Assembly: GCA_012032965.1 (NCBI GenBank) | Contig: JAAUPT010000137.1 | Coordinates: 1 to 5,722, forward strand | Reading direction: 5' to 3' | DNA from: Nitrospira sp. | GTDB taxonomy: Bacteria; Nitrospirota; Nitrospiria; Nitrospirales; Nitrospiraceae | DNA length: 5,722 nt | Shown here: positions 1 to 5,722 of the stretch, piece by piece | Layout: each line of letters starts with the position of its first letter | Position numbering within the stretch: position 1 is the stretch's first letter | Made by a program: the position numbers and the translations under genes | The notes under the pieces: model-generated | Database searches by the model: none | Seen by the model: the letters and a program-made list of their open reading frames with translations, nothing else | Told to the model about the DNA's origin: nothing

Positions 1-61
1 GCTGGCAGGCATCCTGCAGAGACCAAGATGGCCGGAGGCTCGACTCGTGAGGTCAATGGAG

Positions 62-68
62 AGGAGGT
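62..68 (+). promoter_or_regulatory. Shine-Dalgarno site deciding the start at 73
   Basis: AGGAGGT lies 4 bases before the ATG at 73, an almost full anti-16S match. It favours this start over the in-frame ATG at 28, which has no comparable site and would put 15 polar residues in front of the signal peptide. Confidence 0.8.
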
Positions 69-72
69 TATT

Positions 73-444
73 ATGGTGTTGAGGGGAATAATACTGATCG
101 CTATCTGTGGGATTTCATTAACATTGGCCGTTTCGGCTTCTGCCCAAGTCGGTGGGGGGCAGCAAGACGCGGCTAAGATCCTCAACGGGATGCCTCCAGA
201 CGTCCTCGCAAAAGTACAATCTTTGGCACAGATCCTCCAGCAAAATATCAAGGAGGGAAAGCTCACGGACAATGAGATTAAACAAGAAATGATGTCAGGC
301 CATCTAGGAGAGAAGCTCAGGCAGCTGAACCCGGAAGCAGGGCAACTACTCGAGGAAATCAGCGAAGCATCGAAGCAGGGCAAAGGACCTGGCGAAGAGA
401 GCCTGCTACCGCTACTCGGAGGATTGGGCATCTCACCGGAGTAA
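73..444 (+). CDS. Small exported protein of unknown function (123 aa)
   Basis: I do not recognise the family. The N-terminus is a clear signal peptide: a basic start (MVLRG), a hydrophobic core at about residues 6-20, and a likely signal peptidase I site after SASA near residue 24, so the mature protein should be periplasmic or secreted. The mature part is about 100 residues, polar and probably alpha-helical, with a Gly/Gln-rich start (VGGGQQD), a middle rich in Lys, Glu and Gln, and a Gly/Leu-rich tail (LLPLLGGLG). There is no cysteine, zinc motif or repeat to suggest an activity. The ATG at 73 is chosen because a strong AGGAGGT lies 4 bases upstream and the signal peptide starts there. An in-frame ATG at 28 would add 15 residues and has no good ribosome site. 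The gene converges with the proteasome operon and shows no evident functional link to it. The CDS call is secure; the role is unknown. Confidence 0.8.
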   Translation: MVLRGIILIAICGISLTLAVSASAQVGGGQQDAAKILNGMPPDVLAKVQSLAQILQQNIKEGKLTDNEIKQEMMSGHLGEKLRQLNPEAGQLLEEISEASKQGKGPGEESLLPLLGGLGISPE

Positions 445-652
445 GAAACGAACACGCAATCTGCTGATGGAGCCCTACCCAACCCCACTAACGATCAAAT
501 TCCACTCGAGCTGCCACCACTCCCTTACTGTTGGAGCCACACCATAGGCCCATCGATCATCTAGCCATCATGTCGAGTCTCGTCAGACTCATAGTGATCG
601 ATTGTGGCCAGGTAAAGATATTCGACACCCTACTGTTGTTCATAAACAACTC
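445..652. other. Intergenic region between convergent genes
   Basis: No credible coding sequence is visible on either strand here. The region separates the plus-strand exported-protein gene from the minus-strand operon, so transcription from both sides ends in or near it. Its only clear structure is the nested inverted repeat at 536-608. I see no tRNA, insertion-sequence ends or tandem repeats. Confidence 0.6.
536..608. repeat. Nested inverted repeat, candidate bidirectional terminator or processing hairpin
   Basis: Three sets of arms pair one inside the other. GCCACA (536-541) pairs with TGTGGC (603-608), ATCGATCA (552-559) pairs with TGATCGAT (595-602), and GAGTCT (575-580) pairs with AGACTC (585-590) around the loop CGTC. 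The outer two stems are continuous on the right side and separated by a 10-base bulge on the left. It lies between two convergent transcripts, which suits transcription termination or 3'-end protection. No T-run follows on either strand, so a classic intrinsic terminator is not shown. It could instead be a dispersed extragenic palindrome. Confidence 0.5.
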
Positions 653-824
653 TTAGCCCCCAAGGTACCCATAAACAAGAAATAGTCTGGCAATCAGCAG
701 CTGGATGCCGATCAGAAGAAGGAAGAGTGCTCCCTTGAATTGGCCCGTCTGTTCAGTAAGCGAGAATTGATGAGCGGCGAGGAGAAGGGAGACAATGGAG
801 AGGACAAAACAGGAAAATTCTCAT
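653..824 (-). CDS. Possible small two-helix membrane protein, frame-interrupted near its start
   Basis: From 820 down to the TAA at 655-653 one minus-strand frame is open for 55 codons and encodes two hydrophobic segments. The first is about FVLSIVSLLLAA. It is followed by a short polar link (HQFSLTEQTGQFK), then a second segment, about GALFLLLIGIQLLIARLFLV, and the tail YGYLGG. This is typical of a small inner-membrane protein, but I do not recognise a family. The frame has no ATG, GTG or TTG, and a TGA sits directly upstream at 823-821. An ATG at 824 lies in another frame; removing one T from the TTTT run at 817-814 joins that ATG to the open frame, giving about 57 aa. It lies 64 bases after the M23 peptidase stop on the same strand, so it may be the last gene of the operon. 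Alternatives are a decayed gene, an unusual start codon, or chance hydrophobic coding. Confidence 0.4.
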
Positions 825-888
825 GCTTAATGTCTCATGCCCAATGGGTGAGACAGAGGGCATGCGGAAGACGGGATCTGAACGTCGT

Positions 889-1890
889 TCAAATTACGGA
901 ACGGGCGTTACCGACGCTGGAACCTGGAACCGTGATCGGCATCGGAGCTGCCGATTGCACGCTCCCCTTGAACGGCAGATCCACCAAGGCATAGGGATTC
1001 ACGCGTGCGCCGTTGAGTTTTACCCCCCAATGGAGATGAGGGCCGGTCGCTCGCCCGGTGGCTCCCACTTTCCCGACGATCTCACCGGCCTTCACCACAT
1101 CGCCGTCCTTCACCAGCACTTCGGATAGATGAAAATACATCGAGTACAAGCCCAGCCCGTGGTCCACAAACACACCCTTCCCCGAGAAAATGTGATCGAC
1201 GGTCAGCCGTACAATCCCGTCATTCGTCACCGCCACCTCGGTTCCGAGCGGAGCACCGATATCTTCACCATTGTGCGGATTGCGGGCCTGACCATTCATG
1301 ATCCTGACACTGCCGAAAATTCCGGTTCGCTTGCCGCTCACTGGCTCGACAAAACCCGCTTGCCAGAACTTCGTGCGGGAATCGTTGGCCAGCATTTCCT
1401 TTACCTGTGCCTGTTCTATCTTCCATCGAGCCAAACTTTTTTTATCAAGATCGACTTTGTTTTTCGGCAGCGTGAGGCGCTCAACGTGAAAGTTCTCTTT
1501 GAGAACTTGGACGCGGTAGGTGAGCGTCTGGCGTTGCTCTTCGGCCTGTACTTTGACGGTCAGTTCATGGATTCCTGGTTCATCTTGCAGGTCGATCCCG
1601 AGCAAGCCAACAAACCCTTTCGGCTCTTCAGGTCGCGGGTCGGGAAAGAAGCTGATGGTACGGCCTAGAAACGTTCCCTCCACGCCGGCAACTCCACCCT
1701 CAGCAGGAACCTTGATCACTAATATTTGACCTTGCTTGCCACTATAGTGACCATCACCCGCATGAGCGCTCCGCAGGGAACCAGCAACGAGATCCACGGG
1801 GAAGGCAAGGGCGAGAAGAATGACCACCCCAAGCCTGAACCGTCTCACAGTGGCACGATATCGAGCATTAAGATCGTGCATCAATCTCAT
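889..1890 (-). CDS. Exported M23-family zinc metallopeptidase (LytM/murein hydrolase type), 333 aa
   Basis: M23 peptidases cut peptide cross-links of the cell wall or act as divisome and envelope regulators. Residues about 17-38 form a hydrophobic signal or anchor segment after a basic N-terminus, with a possible cleavage site at AHA-G near residue 44, placing the protein in the periplasm. Residues about 50-130 look like a beta-rich domain. The C-terminal M23 domain (about 185-305) has the full zinc and catalytic set: HNGED (His206, Asp210), YFHLS (His254) and GPHLHWG (His285, His287), so it should be an active enzyme rather than a degenerate LytM factor. The ATG at 1890 overlaps the pafA stop as ATGA and has GGAGG at 1907-1903; a longer in-frame start at 1986 would lie deep inside pafA and precede the signal segment with unrelated residues. 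The overlap implies translational coupling to pafA. The tail after residue 305 is low-complexity. The family call is firm; the cellular substrate is unknown. Confidence 0.92.
   Translation of the reverse strand: MRLMHDLNARYRATVRRFRLGVVILLALAFPVDLVAGSLRSAHAGDGHYSGKQGQILVIKVPAEGGVAGVEGTFLGRTISFFPDPRPEEPKGFVGLLGIDLQDEPGIHELTVKVQAEEQRQTLTYRVQVLKENFHVERLTLPKNKVDLDKKSLARWKIEQAQVKEMLANDSRTKFWQAGFVEPVSGKRTGIFGSVRIMNGQARNPHNGEDIGAPLGTEVAVTNDGIVRLTVDHIFSGKGVFVDHGLGLYSMYFHLSEVLVKDGDVVKAGEIVGKVGATGRATGPHLHWGVKLNGARVNPYALVDLPFKGSVQSAAPMPITVPGSSVGNARSVI
1887..1890 (-). promoter_or_regulatory. ATGA stop/start overlap between pafA and the M23 peptidase gene
   Basis: The ATG of the peptidase gene (1890-1888) shares two bases with the TGA of pafA (1889-1887). 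A GGAGG motif inside the end of pafA (1907-1903) is 12 bases upstream. Such overlaps normally let ribosomes finishing the first gene restart on the second, so both products should be made together. Confidence 0.85.
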
Positions 1891-3281
1891 CGGTAGAACC
1901 GTCCTCCAGATACTTGGGAAATCAGTTCTTCGACCCGTCGATTCACCGCACTGAAAGGATCCATACAGAGAATCGTCTCTTCCCAATACCCGTTCAGCTT
2001 CAGATACGTCCAGTCCACGGTATAGGACCGATTCTTGGCGCGCGCAAACCGAATAAAGTCCCCACGGACCTTGGCCCTCGTCGTTTGTGGCGGTGTGGAC
2101 ATTGCCCGTTGAACCGTCCCCTCCTCTACCACCCGTTCGATGAGCCCACGAGACTCCATCAAGTAGTACAAGCCTCGCGTCCGCTTCACATCATGGTACT
2201 GTAAATCCAATAAGAACACGCGGGGGTCGTCCCACCCGCAATGCCTCTTATCCACGTACGATTGGATCACATGTTTCTTGGTGACCCAATCGATCTGATG
2301 GGTAAGCTGCATGGGATCGTCATCTAGCTGCTGAAGGACGGCTTCCCACTTGTCGCACACATCATCCAGGATCGGTTCATGATCTTCTTGGGTCAAATAT
2401 TCTCGAGCTCTCTCCACGTAGACTCGCTGAATTTCGATCGCCGTCATCTGCCGACCGTCATCAAGTTTGACCTTTTTTTTCAGCGTCGGATCTCGTGATA
2501 CCTCCCTGATGGCCTTCACCGAGTCTTCAAGCTCCATCCCGTGCACGGTATACCCTTCTTCGATCATCGATAAAACCAACGCCGCCGTCCCGACCTTGAG
2601 GTACGTCGCGTACTCGGACATGTTTGAGTCTCCAACGATGATATGGAGCCGTCGATAGCGCTCAGCGTCGGAATGGGGTTCATCACGCGTATTGATGATG
2701 CTTCTGGAAGACGTCGTGGAAGACGATGTTTTCTCATGAATATGCTGAGCCCGCTGCGAGATGAAGTACTGAGGCTTTCCGGACACTTTCAGGACTTTTC
2801 CCGCCCCACTGAACACCTGGCGAGTCACAAAAAACGGGATCAGCTGTTCTGTGACTTTCCAAAAATCGACGTCACGCCGCATGAGAAAGTTTTCGTGACA
2901 CCCATATGTATTGCCCAGCGAGTCCGTGTTGTTCTTGAAAATATAGATCTCTCCGGACAGTCCTTCCTCGCGGAGCCGCTCCTCCGCCGCCGGCAAACAG
3001 GCTTCCAAGAGCCGTTCTCCAGCCTTGTCATGGACCACAAGGTCAAGAATGTTGTCGCATTCTGGAGTCGAGTATTCAGGGTGACAACCGGTATCTTGAT
3101 AGAACCGGGCTCCGTTGACCAAGAATGCGTTCGATGGCCAGCTGTTGGGAATCAACCCCTCGAAGATGTACCCCAAAACCTTTTCCATCGGAAGATAAAT
3201 CCGGCCATTGGGAGAAAAAATAAGGCCGTACTCATTCTCGAGGCCGAATATTCGTTGCTTCATGGGACCCGACGACATCAT
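1887..3281 (-). CDS. pafA: Pup-type protein ligase PafA (464 aa)
   Basis: PafA uses ATP to phosphorylate the C-terminal glutamate of a Pup-like modifier and then joins it to a lysine of a target protein, marking it for the proteasome. The protein starts with the nucleotide/Mg-binding strand RIFGLENEYG (about residues 10-19), where mycobacterial PafA, from memory, has IMGIETEFG. The segment NGARFYQDTGCHPEYSTPECD follows, with Asp63 matching the conserved catalytic aspartate. Further conserved blocks are [33 protein letters not shown], and GWDDPRVFLLDLQYHDV in the C-terminal half. Length fits the family (about 450-480 aa) and the frame is intact. Possible ATGs lie at 3281, 3278 and 3263; the first is used here because a weak AGGT lies just upstream, but the one at 3263 aligns best with known N-termini. 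It sits 71 bases after prcA and overlaps the next gene by ATGA. Dop, upstream in the operon, is its paralogue; the lack of a long insertion near the N-terminus and its position after prcA favour PafA. Confidence 0.95.
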   Translation of the reverse strand: MMSSGPMKQRIFGLENEYGLIFSPNGRIYLPMEKVLGYIFEGLIPNSWPSNAFLVNGARFYQDTGCHPEYSTPECDNILDLVVHDKAGERLLEACLPAAEERLREEGLSGEIYIFKNNTDSLGNTYGCHENFLMRRDVDFWKVTEQLIPFFVTRQVFSGAGKVLKVSGKPQYFISQRAQHIHEKTSSSTTSSRSIINTRDEPHSDAERYRRLHIIVGDSNMSEYATYLKVGTAALVLSMIEEGYTVHGMELEDSVKAIREVSRDPTLKKKVKLDDGRQMTAIEIQRVYVERAREYLTQEDHEPILDDVCDKWEAVLQQLDDDPMQLTHQIDWVTKKHVIQSYVDKRHCGWDDPRVFLLDLQYHDVKRTRGLYYLMESRGLIERVVEEGTVQRAMSTPPQTTRAKVRGDFIRFARAKNRSYTVDWTYLKLNGYWEETILCMDPFSAVNRRVEELISQVSGGRFYR

Positions 3282-3352
3282 GAAAGACCTAGAAATAGGT
3301 TACACGCCCGTTCTCGGATCCGCAACAAAGGAAGTCTTCACGAAGCTGAAGG

Positions 3353-4039
3353 CTAAGGAGAGAGGATTCGTCGGATGTCACTCACCGATACACGGCGGAA
3401 CTTTCGGCCGATGCGGGTTCGGTCCAAGACCGCCACTTCCAAGCCTTCGGGTTGCAGCTTTTGATTCGCCGTCTGTTCCAGTGCCGTGACACACAGTTTC
3501 AACGCAGCATCGAGCGACGGAGCTTGGCTGGAGCTTTTTTCCTTTAAGATAGTCTGCACCGCTTCAGCTCTTCCCCCGATGACCGCAACATTTTTCTCAT
3601 CGATAATGCTGCCGTCGAACGATATACGATAGATCTCGTTCGGGTGACTATTGGTACCAGCCTGCACAACCAGAATCTCCACCTCAAGCGGTTTCATTTC
3701 CTGGCTGAACACAGTGCCGAGGCTTTGAGAATAGCCGTTCGCCAGAGAACGGCCCGTGACATCCTCACGACTGTACATAAACCCTTTGAGATCGGCGTGA
3801 CGGATTCCCGCCTTTCGAAGATTCTCAAATTCGCTATATTTCCCGGCTCCGGCAAACGCAATATTGTCGTAGATTTCTGAGACTTTGTGCAAAGAAGCAC
3901 TCGGATTATCCGCGGTCAACAGGATACCGTCGAAATACTCCATTGCGATGATCGAACGGCCTTTGGCAATCCCCTTCTTGGCATACTCAGCCTTATCCTG
4001 CATCATCTGCTCAGGGGACACGTAATAGGGCATGGCCAT
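3353..4039 (-). CDS. prcA: Proteasome alpha subunit PrcA (228 aa)
   Basis: PrcA forms the two outer seven-membered rings of the 20S proteasome in the cytoplasm, gates substrate entry and docks the ATPase ring; it has no peptidase activity. The N-terminus MPYYVSPEQMMQDKAEYAKKGIA matches the alpha-subunit gate and H0 helix (mycobacterial PrcA, from memory, begins MSFPYFISPEQAM). Other family blocks are ENLRKAGIRHAD, DVTGRSLANGYSQSLGT, the YRISFDGSI strand and the C-terminal EVAVLDRTRIGRKFRRV. As expected for an alpha subunit there is no propeptide and no N-terminal Thr. Length is slightly shorter than mycobacterial PrcA (about 248 aa). The ATG at 4039 follows the prcB stop by two bases and has GAGGGAG at 4054-4048; an in-frame ATG two codons later is the only close rival. 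Tight spacing with prcB suits equimolar subunit production. No frame problems are seen. Confidence 0.95.
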   Translation of the reverse strand: MAMPYYVSPEQMMQDKAEYAKKGIAKGRSIIAMEYFDGILLTADNPSASLHKVSEIYDNIAFAGAGKYSEFENLRKAGIRHADLKGFMYSREDVTGRSLANGYSQSLGTVFSQEMKPLEVEILVVQAGTNSHPNEIYRISFDGSIIDEKNVAVIGGRAEAVQTILKEKSSSQAPSLDAALKLCVTALEQTANQKLQPEGLEVAVLDRTRIGRKFRRVSVSDIRRILSP

Positions 4040-4041
4040 GA

Positions 4042-4857
4042 TTACGTCTCCCTCGAACGCCGTGCGGTCATCATTTCGTCATACACCGCTTTCAGCATGT
4101 CATCGACGACATCAGTGATGCCTTGGGCGTTCACAAACTTGGCGGTCGGGTAGATCCCCCGTATAAGATCCGGTCCACCCGTTCCGACATCATCATCGGC
4201 AGCATTGTAGAGCGATAACAGAGCGAGCTTGAGGCCGTCAGATTCAGAGAGATTTTTCCTAAAATGCTCCCGCATCGTATTGCGGGCATCTTTCCCGCCG
4301 GAACCGATTGCATGATAGTCGGACTCTTCGTATCTCCCACCCGTGATATCGTACTTGAAGATACGCCCTTCGGCACGTGTCACGTCATACCCGACGTAGA
4401 GCGGCATCACCACCAAGCCCTGGAACACCATTGGAAGATTCGCTTTGACCATCTGCCCAAGCTTGTTGGCCTTTCCTTCGCATGACAGCGCCATACCTTC
4501 CAGTTTCTCGTAGTGTTCCAGCTCGGTCTGAAACAATTTAGCCATCTCGATACACGGCCCGGCCGCCCCGGCAATTGCCATAGCCGACCACTCGTCTATT
4601 TTGAACACCTTCTCAATCCGGCGCTCCGCAATCTGAAATCCTTCTGTGGCTCGACGATCCCCGGCTATCACGACTCCATCTTGATACTTAATCGCGAGCA
4701 CTGTCGTGGCATATGGCAGGCCATCGACCCGGTGGTTCGCATCGGCTCAGATGCCGAGACCAGACCATGACTTCCCAACGTCAATCCTGGATAATGTGTG
4801 GTGAGAAAAGTCAAAAAAACTGGTGTCGTCGTGATTAGGGAGATACGGCAGCTTCAT
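4042..4857 (-). CDS. prcB: Proteasome beta subunit PrcB precursor, frame-interrupted in the propeptide
   Basis: PrcB forms the inner rings of the 20S proteasome and carries the protease active site. The propeptide is removed autocatalytically to expose an N-terminal Thr. The mature chain begins TTVLAIKYQDGVVIAGDRR at 4707, with Thr1, Asp17 and Lys33 all in place, followed by LEHYEKLEG, the GSGG turn and DDDVGTGGPDLIRGIYPTA. It is about 221 aa and intact. Upstream, an ATG at 4857, 21 bases after the dop stop, opens MKLPYLPNHDDTSFFDF, which resembles the SFTDF propeptide start of mycobacterial PrcB as I recall it. That frame hits a TGA at 4749-4747. Reading one base further on, from the TTTT run at 4809-4806, gives FLTTHYPGLTLGSHGLVSASEP without a stop; a second shift between about 4746 and 4728 (for example one missing G at GGG 4730-4728) rejoins GLPYATTVLAIKY. 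The corrected precursor is about 271 aa with a propeptide of about 50. The in-frame GTG at 4701 is Val3 of the mature enzyme and cannot be the true start. Frame breaks are probably base errors, though a mutated propeptide is possible. Confidence 0.88.
4048..4054 (-). promoter_or_regulatory. Ribosome binding site for prcA inside the end of prcB
   Basis: GAGGGAG ends 8 bases before the prcA ATG and lies within the last codons of prcB. With only two bases between the prcB stop and the prcA start, the two subunits are probably translated in a coupled way. Confidence 0.65.
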
Positions 4858-4878
4858 CGTAATTTTAGAGCCACCATC

Positions 4879-5722
4879 TCAAACCTTGAGCTTTTCAAGC
4901 AAATCATCAACCGAATCTGCGGTATCCAGCAATTCTCGTGTCAACGATTGTGTGCCGCGATGCGGATCCATCAACGGCACTTTTTTGATGGTGTTGTTGC
5001 CGGCATCGAACAGGACGGATGTCCAACTCGCACCATACAATGACTTCGCGAACTTCCGCACACAGCGCCCTCTGAAATAGGCGCGGGTGCGATCGGAGGG
5101 TTGAGTTCGGCACGCTGAATCTCGTCTTCCTCAACAATTCGGTCGATTAGGTGCCCGCGTTCCAACGTATAAAACAAACCTTTCTCAGGGCGGACATCAT
5201 GGTATTGGAGATCCATCAGCTTCATCCGTGGATCATCCCACCCACACCCCTTACGATCCATGTAGGACTCAATCATATGGCGCTTGGCCACCCAATCTAA
5301 CTCCTTCACGAGTAGCCGTGGGTCGCGCTCCAGTTTATTCAACACATCATCCCAACGAACCAGCACATCTTGAATGGGTGGGATGGACAACCATGAGCGG
5401 CGTAAAAGTCTGGGCTGCTTTCAGGTAGGCCCGCTGGACTGCCAGCGCCGTGGTCGGAGTCTTCCGACCGGCCAGCTTCACCGTCTGCTTCACATCCAAG
5501 TCACGCGAAACCTGCTTAAACACTCGAACCGGTTCATCGAGTTCCAAGTGAGGCACGTCGGCTCCGGTTTCGAGCAAGTCCAAGACGATGTCCAAGGTTC
5601 CTACCTTCAGATAGGTGGACACCTCAGCCATATTGGCATCACCCGTAATGACATGCAGTCTTCGAAATCGTGCCGCATCGGCATGGGGCTCATCTCGCGT
5701 GTTGATGATCGGACGCTTGACC
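4879..5722 (-). CDS. dop: Depupylase/deamidase Dop, C-terminal part, with two frame changes; 5' end outside window
   Basis: Dop, a paralogue of PafA, hydrolyses the isopeptide bond between Pup and its targets and, where Pup ends in Gln, deamidates it to Glu. The visible part starts at [20 protein letters not shown] and continues [15 protein letters not shown], both typical Dop/PafA blocks. Three segments in two frames make up the gene: 5722 to about 5405; about 5405 to 5100 ([56 protein letters not shown]); and about 5100 to 4879 ([34 protein letters not shown], ending LLEKLKV). TRAYFRGRC and the ASW..V.FD block are Dop-like rather than PafA-like. The first change fits one surplus T in TTTT at 5407-5404; the second fits one missing C at CCC 5100-5098. 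Conserved residues fill all three segments, so the break looks recent or artefactual. About 280 codons of roughly 500 are present; the N-terminal catalytic part lies beyond 5722. Dop is first of the visible operon genes. Confidence 0.88.

Noticed and set aside
28..72. Upstream start at ATG 28 for the exported protein
   Set aside because: No ribosome site precedes it, it would bury the signal peptide behind polar residues, and the ATG at 73 has a near-perfect Shine-Dalgarno sequence.
740..1128. Two overlapping plus-strand open frames near 740-1128
   Set aside because: They overlap the end of the M23 gene and the small membrane ORF on the other strand, with low-quality composition and no ribosome site.
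1129..1668. Open frame of 179 codons on the plus strand opposite the M23 peptidase gene
   Set aside because: It lies antisense to the conserved peptidase gene and its product looks like no protein family.
3282..3352. Possible separate promoter for pafA in the prcA-pafA gap
   Set aside because: Only a weak TTGTTG / TGTAAC pair with 18-base spacing is visible; this is not enough to call a promoter within an operon.
2643..3356. Long open frame of 237 codons on the plus strand opposite pafA
   Set aside because: It is entirely antisense to a conserved PafA coding sequence, has no recognisable domain and no ribosome site; it is a by-product of codon use on the other strand.
4042..4701. PrcB starting at GTG 4701
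   Set aside because: This codon is the third residue of the mature enzyme; starting here would delete the active-site Thr1, which is encoded just upstream.
4879..5390. Programmed ribosomal frameshifting in dop
   Set aside because: Two shifts in opposite directions would be needed, the sites are short TTTT and CCC runs with no obvious stimulatory element, and the same kind of break recurs in two other genes; base errors explain this more simply.

Overview
This window carries most of a bacterial Pup-type proteasome locus on the minus strand. In transcription order, right to left, it holds dop (5' end outside the window), prcB, prcA, pafA, an M23-family peptidase gene and a possible small membrane protein gene. 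One unrelated exported-protein gene on the plus strand (73-444) converges on this operon. Proteasome operons are typical of Actinobacteria, but moderate GC, divergence from the mycobacterial proteins as I recall them, and the lack of a pup gene between dop and prcB point to a Gram-negative lineage such as Nitrospirota (Nitrospira-like). That assignment is inference; no rRNA or species marker is present.

Layout: 1-72 is the leader of the plus-strand gene; 73-444 encodes a 123-aa exported protein of unknown function; 445-652 is intergenic with a nested inverted repeat at 536-608; 653-824 (minus) is a two-helix membrane ORF that needs one frame correction; 889-1890 (minus) is an exported M23 peptidase whose ATG overlaps the pafA stop codon; 1887-3281 (minus) is the ligase PafA; 3353-4039 (minus) is the proteasome alpha subunit PrcA; 4042-4857 (minus) is the beta subunit PrcB; 4879-5722 (minus) is the C-terminal part of Dop.

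How the genes work together: PafA attaches a small Pup-like modifier to lysines of target proteins, Dop deamidates the modifier and/or removes it, and PrcA/PrcB form the 20S barrel whose beta-subunit N-terminal threonine does the cutting. The modifier gene and the ATPase ring (Mpa/ARC) are not in the window and are expected upstream of dop, beyond 5722.

The main anomaly is that dop and prcB are each readable only by changing frame twice (plus one, then back), and the small membrane ORF needs one similar change. In all three, the first shift can be explained by one surplus T in a TTTT run, and the return shifts by one missing base in or near a CCC or GGG run. This pattern suggests consensus base errors in a draft or metagenomic assembly, but real mutation is not excluded. 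In prcB it has a practical effect: a naive start call at 4701 removes the catalytic threonine.
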